DNA from: an uncultured Victivallales bacterium
Lineage (GTDB): Bacteria; Verrucomicrobiota; Lentisphaeria; Victivallales; UBA1829
Assembly: GCA_934644965.1 (NCBI GenBank)
Contig: CAKUDG010000034.1
Location: 1-26,703 of the forward strand
Length of the DNA stretch: 26,703 nucleotides
Direction: 5' to 3'
Shown here in pieces: positions 14,901-24,600 of the stretch. Made by a program: the position numbers and the translations under genes. How positions within the stretch are numbered: the first letter of the stretch is position 1; each line of letters begins with the position of its first letter. Below the pieces are notes generated by a model. The model did not search any database. It saw only the letters and a list, made by a program, of their open reading frames with translations, and was not told where the DNA came from.

Positions 14901-15728
14901 ATGGAAATGCTGAATTTTTATGCAGGGATTTTCGTTCCGCGCGGGAATGGGGGTTCCGGGAATGCCCAGAGCCGTTGTGTATTTACTCTGATTGAACTTC
15001 TGGTTGTGATAGCGATCATTGCGATTCTGGCCTCGCTGCTTCTTCCCGCTCTGGGAATGGCCAAACAGACCGCAAAGCGAATCACCTGCACGGCGAATAT
15101 CAAACAAATCTTTGCAGGAGCATCCATCTATCTGAATGACAGCAACGACTGGTATCCGAACCACTACATGCAGTATATGCTTGACGAAGCTTCTTCCTCT
15201 TACTTCCGCCGTTACTGGCAGTGTTACCTGATTGATGCGATGGGGCTTCACAAAAAGAGAGTCTGTACTCCGGCGGGATGTCCTGTGGTGGGGGATGTTT
15301 CCTGTTTCAAGTGTCCCGAAGGTTTTTTCGGGTCGAATGGGCCCGCATTTTATTATCAGGCAAGTCATTACGGGACGACGATTTCCCTCTGGCAGGCAGA
15401 CGGCCCTTACAAGATCGGCAGTCCTCTGAGAGTTTCCATGGTGAAGCGTCCGGGAGACAAAATCATCTATCATGATGTGGGCGTGGGCGGTCTTCCCGGA
15501 TCGCCTTCGATCGTCGGGGGAACGCCCAGTTATTCCCCCTGGGACAAGGAGTACAACCGGAATCTCGACCGCGAATACTACGCGGGCCGCCACGCCCGCA
15601 CGGTTGTGACGATCTTCTTTGACGGCCATGCCAGAGCCATCCCCCTGGAGGAGGCCGCGAAGGATTATCACAACATCAGTGTGAGCTGGAATTCCGGGAA
15701 AAAGATGTTCAATCCGTTTTATTATTGA
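14901..15728 (+). CDS. Prepilin-like protein, H-X9-DG type (first of pair)
   Basis: A 275-residue protein with a type IV prepilin-like N-terminus: a 27-residue leader, then FTLIELLVVIAIIAILAS from Phe28, with Glu at +5 of the presumed mature end. The position before Phe is Val, not the Gly that prepilin peptidases usually need. The C-terminal half is Cys-rich and ends with GRHARTVVTIFFDGHA, which fits the H-X9-DG motif of prepilin-type processing-associated proteins (TIGR04294/DUF1559 group). Such proteins are highly multiplied in Planctomycetota and Lentisphaerota and are thought to be surface or type II-like pseudopilins; their roles are mostly unknown. The ATG at 14901 follows GGAGG (14887-14891). 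It is 6 bp upstream of its paralogue. Confidence 0.85.
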   Translation: MEMLNFYAGIFVPRGNGGSGNAQSRCVFTLIELLVVIAIIAILASLLLPALGMAKQTAKRITCTANIKQIFAGASIYLNDSNDWYPNHYMQYMLDEASSSYFRRYWQCYLIDAMGLHKKRVCTPAGCPVVGDVSCFKCPEGFFGSNGPAFYYQASHYGTTISLWQADGPYKIGSPLRVSMVKRPGDKIIYHDVGVGGLPGSPSIVGGTPSYSPWDKEYNRNLDREYYAGRHARTVVTIFFDGHARAIPLEEAAKDYHNISVSWNSGKKMFNPFYY

Positions 15729-15734
15729 AATAAT

Positions 15735-16556
15735 ATGAACGTATTGAGAAACAAGATGAAAATGTCGTTTTTTCAAAACTCCTCTCTGACGGGGAAAAAC
15801 AGGATTGCGCAGGACAGGAGACATCGGAAGAGACAGGATCCTTTTACACTGATTGAACTTCTGATCGTGATAGCGATCATCGCGATTCTGGCCTCGCTGC
15901 TTCTCCCGGCGCTGGGAAGAGCGAAGGAAACGGCAAAACGCATTGCCTGTCTTTCCAATGTCAAGCAGTGTGTCATTGCGCTCCACCACTACCTGCAGGA
16001 TAATGAGCAGTTCCCTTATCAGAATAATTTCGGACCCCCGAACAACGGCACTTTCAGTGTGTATGGAGCCTTTGACCTCGGAACGGGGTCTCTGCCGGCA
16101 AAATCGCGCCGCTGCGCATCCAAGGCGTTGAGCGGACTGGCTTTGAATACGAATTACATCGCTCCCGGGATGCGTCCGTGTCCGGGCCGCCCGGGCGGAA
16201 CTCAGTATACGTACCGCATGGAAAATGTGAAAAAGCCCTCCTCCAAATTTCTGATCATGGATTTCGGAATCAAATATGTCTACTGGCCCTGCAAGGGATC
16301 TCTTTACAGCTGCAGCGGAGGCGCGCACGGATATGCACCCGGAACCGGACGTTACAATGGATCTTGTGGCGGACATTTTCCGGATCAGTCTTCTGAGGAG
16401 TTCCGCGATTACATGGAAGGGCGTCATCTCGGGCTGAGCAACATCGGTTATATCGACGGCCATGGAGGGACGATCACCGCCAAGGACTTTGCCGAAGCCG
16501 TCCGCTATTCCCCCAATTTCACCAATGGCGGGAATCCCTTCAAAATTGTGGAGTGA
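15735..16556 (+). CDS. Prepilin-like protein, H-X9-DG type (second of pair)
   Basis: A 273-residue paralogue of the preceding gene, starting 6 bp after its stop. A basic 36-residue leader precedes FTLIELLIVIAIIAILAS at Phe37. The residue before Phe is Pro, again unlike canonical prepilin cleavage sites. The C-terminal region has GRHLGLSNIGYIDGHG, matching H-X9-DG. The first 63 bases of the hydrophobic segment match the first gene at 58 positions, while the rest has diverged strongly. There is no clear SD before ATG 15735, so translation may be coupled to the first gene; ATG 15756 is an alternative start. The two proteins may form a hetero-oligomer, or present different domains on a shared assembly stem. 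Confidence 0.83.
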   Translation: MNVLRNKMKMSFFQNSSLTGKNRIAQDRRHRKRQDPFTLIELLIVIAIIAILASLLLPALGRAKETAKRIACLSNVKQCVIALHHYLQDNEQFPYQNNFGPPNNGTFSVYGAFDLGTGSLPAKSRRCASKALSGLALNTNYIAPGMRPCPGRPGGTQYTYRMENVKKPSSKFLIMDFGIKYVYWPCKGSLYSCSGGAHGYAPGTGRYNGSCGGHFPDQSSEEFRDYMEGRHLGLSNIGYIDGHGGTITAKDFAEAVRYSPNFTNGGNPFKIVE

Positions 16557-16607
16557 TTCGGGAAAATGACTCTGTTTGAACAGAGACGCAGAGCAAGGAT
16601 GAATGAA

Positions 16608-16681
16608 GGAAGAAAAAAGAGAATCAACAAACATTGCGATTCCCGCCGCTGTGGTTGCTCTTCTTCCATTCTGTTTTTTTT
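16608..16681 (+). terminator. Probable terminator of the prepilin-like operon
   Basis: GGAAGAA (16608-16614) pairs with TTCTTCC (16661-16667), with further pairing inside (AGAG/CTCT and CAAC/GTTG). Eight T follow at 16674-16681, six bases after the stem. A smaller hairpin, CTCTGT-TTGA-ACAGAG, sits just after the stop near 16570-16585. The rest of 16557-16852 holds no gene. Confidence 0.5.
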
Positions 16682-16852
16682 ATTGTCTGTGCCTCGCAGC
16701 CAGCGGCAAAAATGAAAATCTCCGGGAATCATCTCTTTGTTCTTTCTCCTCGTGCCCCTTCTTCTTCTGAATCGCCGGGACTGTTGTGATGAGGGGTACT
16801 TTTCGACTTTCTCCCGCCTGTATTCCATTGAGTTCATGCAGGTGCAAATGCT

Positions 16853-17776
16853 TCACGATTCCGGAGTGAAAAAAAGGGATGATCCTTTAGAATGAATGTC
16901 TTCTGGAAGGAGAGTGTGAAGCGGCTCTGGAATTGATTCGGAGGTCCGGCTTTTTTTTCGGTACTCCATGGGAGTCATGCCGAACTCGGAACGGAAGGCG
17001 CGGTGGAAATGAGGAACGTTCTGGAAGCCGGATTCCGCCGCGATCCCGGCGACGGTGTCATCACCGTACTTGAGTCTGCGTGCGGCGTATTCCAGGCGGT
17101 ATTTGTTCAGAAGTTCCTTGAAGCGGAATCCTGTCAGTTCCCGGACGAGGTGGGCGGTCCGGCTGGGACTCAGATGCAGACTCCTGCTGAGGGTAGTCAG
17201 CGAAATTCCGTTGACGCATTCTCTGCGGATCAGGAAATGCACCAGTTCGCTTCTCGGAAGATCCTGAGCTCTCTGATCCAGGGCGGATGTCTGGTCCAGC
17301 CACTTTTCGAGACGTGCGAGCAGCTGCTGAAGTCCTTCATGGATCCGGAGAATTTCCTCTCTTGCGGTTTCGGGCGGGGCAGGGAGGAGACTTGGGATTT
17401 TGATCCGGTATCCGGAGTCGCAGACCGGAATTTCCGGCGGAAGATGTTCCGGCGCGCGGCGGATTCCGGCAAGCAGTAGACCCGAGATCCTGCCCTGATG
17501 ATGAAGAGGGGCGGCCCATTCCAGAAAACCGGCATGGCAGATTTTCAGATAACCATCCGGATACTGCCAGTTTTTATCCCTGGAGTCGCGATTGTCGAAG
17601 TTGATGCATTTTTTTTCATATTCGGACTTGACCCGTACGCATTGGGGTTCGACATGAATGAATCTCTGCGGAAGCGACAGCGCAAGAAGATTGTCCCACG
17701 CATACACCGTCACATGCGTGTTCGACCACTGTTCAAAGCATTGGATTGCATTTTCTGGAATATTCAGAAGACTCAT
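16853..17776 (-). CDS. AraC-family regulator with PocR-like sensor domain
   Basis: A 307-residue regulator. The N-terminal part (about residues 20-115) resembles the PocR ligand-sensing domain, with a Cys near 46, KCINFDNRDSR, and the hallmark YLKICHAGFLEWAAPL followed by GRISGLLLAG. The C-terminal part (about 205-300) is an AraC double HTH with ISLTTLSRSLHLSPSRTAHLVREL and VAGIAAESGFQNVPHFHRAFRSEFG. PocR domains bind small hydrocarbon derivatives such as 1,3-propanediol in known cases. ATG 17776 is chosen for its GGAG 8 bases upstream; longer readings to 17932 cross the promoter region of the opposite gene. It is divergent from the FAD oxidoreductase gene at 17995, its likely target. Confidence 0.85.
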   Translation of the reverse strand: MSLLNIPENAIQCFEQWSNTHVTVYAWDNLLALSLPQRFIHVEPQCVRVKSEYEKKCINFDNRDSRDKNWQYPDGYLKICHAGFLEWAAPLHHQGRISGLLLAGIRRAPEHLPPEIPVCDSGYRIKIPSLLPAPPETAREEILRIHEGLQQLLARLEKWLDQTSALDQRAQDLPRSELVHFLIRRECVNGISLTTLSRSLHLSPSRTAHLVRELTGFRFKELLNKYRLEYAARRLKYGDDTVAGIAAESGFQNVPHFHRAFRSEFGMTPMEYRKKSRTSESIPEPLHTLLPEDIHSKGSSLFFTPES

Positions 17777-17841
17777 GTCAATTCTCCGGGAAAAGAGTGG
17801 CGACGGATATGCCCACCTCTCTTTAATCATAGCCCTGAACA

Positions 17842-17864
17842 GCTGTTTTTGCAAATAAAACAGC
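17842..17864. promoter_or_regulatory. Operator-like inverted repeat GCTGTTTT-N7-AAAACAGC
   Basis: A perfect 8-bp inverted repeat with a 7-bp centre lies in the 218-bp divergent region between the PocR-AraC gene and the FAD oxidoreductase gene. It is a candidate regulator-binding site. Confidence 0.5.
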
Positions 17865-17897
17865 AGATCCGCACCATTTCTTTTTTCATTTTTTATG

Positions 17898-17910
17898 TAT
17901 ACTGTATAAA
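17898..17910 (+). promoter_or_regulatory. AT-rich palindrome and candidate -10 of the FAD oxidoreductase gene
   Basis: TATAC-T-GTATA (17898-17908) is a perfect odd palindrome, and TATAAA at 17905-17910 could be a -10 element. The ACTGTATAAA decamer (17901-17910) recurs upstream of the GH123-like gene at 19549-19558. No good -35 is present, as expected for an activator-dependent promoter. A leader hairpin CGGCGG (17924-17929) with CCGCCG (17950-17955) follows. Confidence 0.35.
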
Positions 17911-17994
17911 AAGAGATGAAGAACGGCGGCAAACTCCCATGGAGGGATTCCGCCGCAGATCGGAACAGTCAGAAACTGCAAAGGTGTTGTGGCA

Positions 17995-19335
17995 ATGGAA
18001 AAAGTTCGGCTTCAGATGGACATGGAAATTCCGGTGATCGCGGAAGCGGATGTACTGGTTGTGGGCGGCGGCCCGGGTGGACTGGGGGCTTCCGTCATGG
18101 CCGCCCGTGCGGGTGCGTCCGTGATTCTGGCGGAACGCTGCGGAATTCTCGGGGGAATGGCTTCCCAGGGGGAAGTGACTCCTTTCATGGCGAATCATTA
18201 CACCGTGGAGAAGAAGGAAGGGGAAGAAGTTTCCACTTATACCCTTGACAAACCAATCTATCCGGAATGGGTGGCGAAGATGGCTTCCTATCTGCCAGGA
18301 AACCTGCGCCGGGAATGCGAGGCGGACACGGAAGTGGCAAAATGGAGTTCGCGCATCCTTTCCAAGGACATTGCCCCGATGGCGATGGAAGATCTCTGCC
18401 TGGGGGCCGGGGTCCGGCTCCTGTATCATCACAATCTTGCCGGCGTACATCTGGAGAACGGGAAGATAGCCTGGGTTTATTTCACTTCCAAATCCGGCTT
18501 TGTGGCGATCCGTGCGAAAAATTATGTGGACTGCACCGGTGACGGCGATCTTGCCGTGATGGCGGGCTGTCCGTTTGAATTCGGCGGACCCAGCGGGAAT
18601 TGTCAGCCGATGACCCTGTGTTTCAAACTGGACCATGTTGACCGGAAGAGAGTCCCGAAGAATCTGAGCGAACTGTACAATCAGGCAAAGGCGGCAGGAA
18701 AACTGGACTGCCCCAGGGAGAATGTGCTTTACTTCTCTTATTTCGATGAGGATGTGATTCATTTCAATACAACGCGCGTGATCCGGAAGTCGGGTGTGGA
18801 CGGTCTGGAGCTTTCGGAGGCGGAGCTGGAAGGGCATCGTCAGTTCAAGGAATTTTTCCGCTGGCTGCGTTCGGAGGTCCCTGGATTTGAGAATGCGCAG
18901 ATCCGTTCCATCGCTTCTCACATCGGAGTCCGTGAAAGCCGCCGGATCCTGGGGCTGCATTATCTCCGGCGGGAGGATTTCCGGAACCGGGCAAAGTTTG
19001 CGGATGCCATTGCCCGCTGCAATTATCCGATTGACATTCACAATCCGGACGGAACCGGAACCGAACATGAATTCATTCCGTCCAGTGATTATTATGAAAT
19101 CCCTTACGGCTGTATCATTCCGAGGGGAATTTCCAATTTGGCTGTGGGCGGGCGTCCCATTTCAGTGGATCATGCGGTTCATGCCAGTTCCCGGGTAATG
19201 CCTCCGGCGTGTTCTGTGGGACAGGCCGCGGGCGTGGCGGCGGCGTTGTCTTCGGCGTCCGGGGTTACGCTCCCTGAACTGGACGGAAAACTTGTCCGGG
19301 CCAAACTGGTGGAAATGGGCGCTTTCCTGAACTGA
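17995..19335 (+). CDS. FAD-dependent oxidoreductase (FAD_oxidored family)
   Basis: A 446-residue flavoprotein of the PF12831 type. The N-terminal Rossmann motif DVLVVGGGPGGLGAS is followed by VILAERCGILGGMAS with the expected acidic residue. DCTGDGDLAVMAGC marks the middle and GCIIPRGISNLAVGGRPIS with SRVMPPACSVGQAAGVAAAL the C-terminal FAD-binding region. No signal peptide is visible. ATG 17995 is preferred over GTG 17989, with AAGG at 17981-17984 in front. It is divergently placed from the PocR-AraC regulator and closed by a strong terminator, so it forms its own unit. Members of this family often accompany glycoside hydrolases in this phylum; the substrate is unknown. Confidence 0.9.
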   Translation: MEKVRLQMDMEIPVIAEADVLVVGGGPGGLGASVMAARAGASVILAERCGILGGMASQGEVTPFMANHYTVEKKEGEEVSTYTLDKPIYPEWVAKMASYLPGNLRRECEADTEVAKWSSRILSKDIAPMAMEDLCLGAGVRLLYHHNLAGVHLENGKIAWVYFTSKSGFVAIRAKNYVDCTGDGDLAVMAGCPFEFGGPSGNCQPMTLCFKLDHVDRKRVPKNLSELYNQAKAAGKLDCPRENVLYFSYFDEDVIHFNTTRVIRKSGVDGLELSEAELEGHRQFKEFFRWLRSEVPGFENAQIRSIASHIGVRESRRILGLHYLRREDFRNRAKFADAIARCNYPIDIHNPDGTGTEHEFIPSSDYYEIPYGCIIPRGISNLAVGGRPISVDHAVHASSRVMPPACSVGQAAGVAAALSSASGVTLPELDGKLVRAKLVEMGAFLN

Positions 19336-19370
19336 TCCGGCGAAAGACTGTTTTTTTTGAATCTTTCCGG

Positions 19371-19407
19371 GAGGGATTCCTGTTTGATCTGGAATCCCTC
19401 TTTTTTT
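19371..19407 (+). terminator. Strong rho-independent terminator of the FAD oxidoreductase gene
   Basis: GAGGGATTCC (19371-19380) and GGAATCCCTC (19391-19400) form a perfect 10-bp stem with a 10-nt loop, followed by seven T (19401-19407). Confidence 0.92.
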
Positions 19408-19527
19408 GCAGAGAGGTGCTACAGTCGTGCCGGGCAATATATACAGGCAAGCAGACAAAAAAAGACTTGAGCATTTTGTGATCTTTTCAAGTGGAATCAG
19501 AGGAAAAAAAGGAGCTTTTTTCAGGGA

Positions 19528-19557
19528 TTGTAAAGAATTACTTTTTTACTGTATAAA
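19528..19557 (+). promoter_or_regulatory. Candidate promoter of the GH123-like/lipoprotein operon
   Basis: TTGTAA (19528-19533) and TATAAA (19552-19557) are separated by 18 bases. The -10 lies in ACTGTATAAA, also found ahead of the FAD oxidoreductase gene. The remainder of the 318-bp gap 19336-19653 holds the terminator above and no gene. Confidence 0.5.
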
Positions 19558-19653
19558 CATACGATTTCAGTTGAAAATAGAAACGCAGCCGTCCAGAGTA
19601 CGAGAGAATAAGTCCCCGCGACACCAAAACCTTTTGGAAAGGAAAAACGTGTT

Positions 19654-21582
19654 ATGAGTCACAAAGTGATGCACGCCCTGCCTTTGACGCTTCTGGCGCT
19701 GTTTCCGTTCGTGGCCGGTGCCCAGGTTGAGAAACTCACCCAGGACGATCTGACCAGTTTCCGGCTCCAGCTGCCGGATGCAATTCAATCTGTGCCCTAT
19801 GCCTTGAAAGTCTATCTTTCAGGCCTGCAGGGGAAAGATACTCCGGAAGACAGCAAGGCCATTGCCAATGGGGTCCGTGTAGCCAATGATTTGAAAAAGC
19901 TTTCGAGTCCGCCGTCCACGCTTCTCCATTACGCGGTTCCTCCCATGAGCGAACTTCAGCGCCTTCCGGATGCGTATCCGCTTGACGGGCAGGCCGGCGC
20001 CCCGGTCCGGATCATAGCCGCAAAAGATGAATATGAGCCGGGTTCGTTTGTGCTGTATCCGTTTTCGGATCTCGGGAAGGTGACACTGACACTTTCACCG
20101 TTCAAGAATGCGGAAGGGAAGGTTTTTCCTGCAGAGAATCTGGATTTGAAGGTAGTCAAAGTCTGGTATCAGAACGGGAACGGCTGGTACAGCTATTTCG
20201 GAGACACCGGACTCAAACTGACTCCTGAACTTCTTCTGAACGATGAAGACCTCATCCGTGTCGACACGGAGGAAGAAGCCAATTATGCACGTGAGAAGAT
20301 CGGGAACACCGTGCAATACCGCTGGATCACCCCGTATCTGGAACTGGATTCGCGCTATGATGAGCATTTCCGCAGGTATGGGATCTTCAGTCCGATGAAG
20401 AAATCCTTTGCGGATGCGGAAACTCTTCAGCCGGTCACACTGAATGCCGGGCAATTCAAGCAGTTTTTCCTGACCGCGCATGTGCCGGCGGATGCCGTTC
20501 CCGGGACGTATCAGGGAGAAGTTGTATTGAGCCAGGGGAAACGTGAAATCGGGAAGATTCCTGTTACGCTGAAAGTTCTTCCGTTCACTCTTCCTTCCCC
20601 CAAATCCTATTTTGATCCGGAAAAAGACTATCTGACAGCCTCATACAGCTATATCAGTTTCGACCTGATCATGGCTGAAAACGGCGGAGACCGTGAACTT
20701 GCCGAAAAACAGTATCTCGAAGTCATGAAGAACCAGAAGGCACACAACCAGCTGATCCACTGGCTCCGCGGCGATATCGGACCCGAATTGAAACTGCAGA
20801 TCGACCTTCTGAAACAGGCGGGAATGATGACCGATCCCCTGCTGGGCGGCGGAGTTCGGAATGGAAACGTCTATGAACTGGAAAACGGTGCGATTGTACG
20901 GCGTGACTGGTTTAAGAAGAATGCCGGGCACAACAATATCTTCCTGGGCTTTGGAGACGAACCGGGAGCTGGATGGCTCATGAATGCCCGTCCTGTTTTT
21001 GAGGCCTATCAGAAGGAAGGATTCAAATTCATCATTGCGGGCGGAGACGCCGTTTTCTACAAGACCGGGTATGTCTACGATTTTCATAATGTCGCTAAAT
21101 TCCCGGAGGACGATTCCTCCACCAAGCTATGGAATCAGGTCAATCATGCATGGGTTGCCTGGTATGCCACTCACCATGTGGGGCCTGAAAATCCTGCGTT
21201 CAACCGCCGTCAGTACGGGATGGCACCTTATCTTTCCAATTACAGTGCCACGTGCAACTACGCGCATCATTTCGGGCCTTACAATGACCGTTCCACGACA
21301 TACAAGCCGATGGTTCTGGCCTATGGTCAGTACAACGGCGTGATCGACACCCTCGCATGGGAAGGATATCGTGAAGGAATTGACGACATCCGTTACGCGA
21401 CGCTGCTCAAACAGCTTGCCTTGAAGGCTGCGGAATCCAGTTCTGTCAATGTCCGTTATGCGGGGCGCAAAGCTCTCCAGTTCTTTGCCAGTCTGGATCC
21501 GACCTCTTCCGATCTGAACGCCACGCGCCTGGAAATGATCGACCAGATCCTCAATCTGCAGGACATTCTTGAAAAAAAATAA
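19654..21582 (+). CDS. Secreted GH123/DUF4091-like protein
   Basis: A 642-residue exported protein with signal peptide MSHKVMHALPLTLLALFPFV and a likely cleavage after AGA at residue 23. The central and C-terminal part resembles the GH123/DUF4091 group. It has a beta-rich domain from about residue 110 (IIAAKDEYEPGSFVLYPF), LGFGDEPGAG with an Asp435-Glu436 pair like the GH123 catalytic DE, and WEGYREGIDDIRYATLLKQL near the end, a DUF4091 signature. GH123 enzymes are exo-beta-N-acetylgalactosaminidases, but many relatives are uncharacterised, so the substrate is open. AAAGGA lies 10 bases before the ATG. The repeat lipoprotein gene begins right after its stop, indicating a shared transcript and pathway. 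Confidence 0.78.
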   Translation: MSHKVMHALPLTLLALFPFVAGAQVEKLTQDDLTSFRLQLPDAIQSVPYALKVYLSGLQGKDTPEDSKAIANGVRVANDLKKLSSPPSTLLHYAVPPMSELQRLPDAYPLDGQAGAPVRIIAAKDEYEPGSFVLYPFSDLGKVTLTLSPFKNAEGKVFPAENLDLKVVKVWYQNGNGWYSYFGDTGLKLTPELLLNDEDLIRVDTEEEANYAREKIGNTVQYRWITPYLELDSRYDEHFRRYGIFSPMKKSFADAETLQPVTLNAGQFKQFFLTAHVPADAVPGTYQGEVVLSQGKREIGKIPVTLKVLPFTLPSPKSYFDPEKDYLTASYSYISFDLIMAENGGDRELAEKQYLEVMKNQKAHNQLIHWLRGDIGPELKLQIDLLKQAGMMTDPLLGGGVRNGNVYELENGAIVRRDWFKKNAGHNNIFLGFGDEPGAGWLMNARPVFEAYQKEGFKFIIAGGDAVFYKTGYVYDFHNVAKFPEDDSSTKLWNQVNHAWVAWYATHHVGPENPAFNRRQYGMAPYLSNYSATCNYAHHFGPYNDRSTTYKPMVLAYGQYNGVIDTLAWEGYREGIDDIRYATLLKQLALKAAESSSVNVRYAGRKALQFFASLDPTSSDLNATRLEMIDQILNLQDILEKK

Positions 21583-21609
21583 ATGAGACAGAAGGAGTAC
21601 AGCTCTATT

Positions 21610-24600
21610 ATGAATAAAAACACCGCTTATGTTCTTTCCGCGGCGCTTGCCCTTTCTGTGTGCGGATGCAGCACTCAGACGACTTCGTCGCCCGCCGACT
21701 CTTCTTCCGGACTTTCCGTGCCCGGGGCCGCGGCTTCTTCCGGATCCATTGCCACCTTTTCCTTTTCTACTCTGCCGAAAGCGCCGCGCGAGGCCATTTC
21801 ACAGAAAACGCCCAGGAAGCTGACTCCCGAACAGCAGAAGGCGGAGAGCGAGTTCAACAAGAAACTTTCCTCCGCGCGTCAGGAGATCAACCGCGGCAAA
21901 TATGCGGAAGGGGAAAAGCTTCTGAAAGCTCTGGAGTCCGACACCTCTGTTTCAGGATCTCTTCGTCTTCAGGCGATGCAGGAGAGAGTGAATTCTCTTA
22001 CGCGCCAGAACAAATATGCCGAGGCCCTGGATCTGAACCAGAAAATTCTGGAAAACAAGGATCTTGCTCCGGACCGACTTCTTTCCGTTCTGGATGCGAA
22101 ACGGGTTCTTCTGGAGCGTTCCGGCAAATACGAGGATTCCGTACTGGCCGGGATTGCCATTCTTACACAGTGTCCGCTGACTCCGGCGCAGGAGAAATCC
22201 CAGCAGAATTCCATCATTCACAATCTTGCCCGTGCCAAACATTTTGATGCGGCCGTTTCCCTGATCCGTGAGCAGATGGCCGATCCGAACTGCACGCCGG
22301 AAGAAAAGGTGACTCTCTATGGAAACATCATCGGACATTATCAGACAGCAGGCAGTCTGGACAAAGCCTATGCCGTGACTCAGGAAGTCCTTTCCCTTCC
22401 CGGTTTCACCGGTGATGCGAAAGCGAACATGCTCCTCCGTTCTGCGGACATCCTGATGCGCATGAAGCCGCCGAAACCCGCCGATGCCGACCGGATTGCT
22501 TTGCAGATCACCGAAGATGACGCCTATTCCAATTCGGCTCGGATCCGGGCCTTGACTTCCATGGCGAACCGGGTGCTTTCCGACAGAAAAGCCGTGACGG
22601 AGCCTGTGATCTCCGCCAGTGAGAAACTTCTTGGATCCGCCAGCCTTTCGGATCTGGAAAAAGCCCGTCTTCTGGAACAGATTTCCAAAGTGGCGAAAAA
22701 AGACAGCGCCTCCAGCGGGAAAATGCTGGAAAGCGCACAGGCGATTCTGGCTCTTCCCTCTCCGGACGGAGCTTCCTCCTCCGCGAATTCTGAGATGAAC
22801 AGAATCAAAATTGCTGCTTCCTGGACAATTGCCGAACACCAGGCATTGAACGGGAAAATGGATGAGGCAATGAAAACGGTCCGTATTCCTCTCCAGCTGA
22901 AGAATCTGTCCACGGAGAATGTCATATCGCTTCAGAGCAACATAGCGCGTCTTTATCAGTGGCAGCGCAAGCAGGCTGAAGCCATACAGGCGTATCGCGC
23001 CATATTGAAGACGGATTCTTCTCCCTCTACAAAGGCTCGTGTGAACGGTCTTATTGCGAAGCTGCTTCTTTATTTCAATGATGTGGAGGGAGCCGCCAAG
23101 GTCTACCGTGAAAGTGGAGATCCGCTTGGCGAGGCGAATGTGTATCAAAAGAACGGAGAACCGGAGAAAGCCCGTGAGATAGCGCGTAAAATTCTGGAGG
23201 ACGAAAAACAGTCTCTCAAGGATCGCAGCCGTGCCTACGAGTTTTTCATTTCTCCGGATGCCGAATCCAGGAAGCTGATGGAAAAGTACCTTTCTTTGTG
23301 GAAGTCCACGAAGCCGAACGGCTATCTTTTCTTCAATCAGCTGCGGACGGCCATGCAGTATGCGGATTATGGCTTTGCACTTCGCTGTGCGGAAATTCTC
23401 AGTGATCTGGATTCGCACAAGAAGGATTTCTTTACACATTTGTACCGGGTGAATGCTCTTGCCGGGCTTGGCAGACTTGCTGAAGCGGGAAAACTGGCGG
23501 GAGAAGAAGCATTGAATCCAGCATTCAAGCCGTCCGAACGCTATCGTCTTGCTCTGACCTCTGCCGCGCTTCTGACGCCGGAGCATGCCGGAGCGCTTCA
23601 GAAAGCCTTCAAAGCGGTGGATGAAAAATCACAGGATCGTGCTCTTCTTTCCAACAAGGAAATCAGCGATGCCATCATCAAGGCCGGCCGTACGGCAATG
23701 ATTGCGAATAAGCCTGTGGTGGCGAAAGATATATACAAGGTGTATGAATCTCTGTACGTTCCTCAGGAGAAGAAGCGCTATGACGTCGGATACAGTGAAA
23801 TTCCTGTCTCCGGGATTGTTGCGTGGGAAGCATTGAAAAATCAGCCTGAAAAACAGCTGATGGACCGCAGTTACGGCGGAAACATGGATTTTCTGGTGAC
23901 GGATGTCTCCACCGGCAACCGCGGCGGCGGCATTGGAAGCGCCGGGGAGGACGGGAAGGCGAAAAAGCGCTATACCGAATTTTCCGCTCTCGCGGATGTG
24001 AATGGCGTTCATTTTCTTTTCCACGCCTACGACGACCGTGCAAAGGAAGTGGAGGCCCGTCTTCTGGGTGCCGGATCCTATGAGATTTATCTTGCGCCCG
24101 GGACGAATCAGCCCTATTTCTGTGTTCTTCCGAATCTTCAGACCGGCGATTCCGGCCTCTGGCAGACCACCTACAACAACGAGCATCATCGCAGACCGAA
24201 GCTGACGGACGGCTCCTTCCGGACAGAGCACGTCTTCACACCCGACGGATATAAAACCTATTTCTTCTTCGACTGGGATCTTTTCTATGACAAGATCCCG
24301 GACAAGGGAGATCTCTGGGATTTTGAAAACATCCAGTGGGGCAGAGACGGCGGATTCTCCTGGAACGGAACCAAAACCATTCATGGCCGTTCCACCTGGG
24401 GGAATCTTGCCTTTGATCTGACAGAGGCGCAGAAGAACGCCATCAGGCGGAAGATCATCTTCAAGGCTCTCTCCGATTATAAATCGGAAAAGGTGACCAG
24501 CGGTCGGAAAGCGGGAATCATTGATTTCTGGCGCGATCCGGAACTCGGGGATCCGGATTTCTATGAAAAGGTTGTGGCGCCCTATGTCGCGGAACTGGAC

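Noticed and set aside
14662..14913. 83-codon open frame in the prepilin operon leader
   Set aside because: Charged low-complexity sequence with no SD, overlapping the real start region of the first prepilin-like gene.
21952..23586. 544-codon minus-strand open frame opposite the repeat lipoprotein
   Set aside because: Shadow of the repeat-coding strand; no domain, no start signal.
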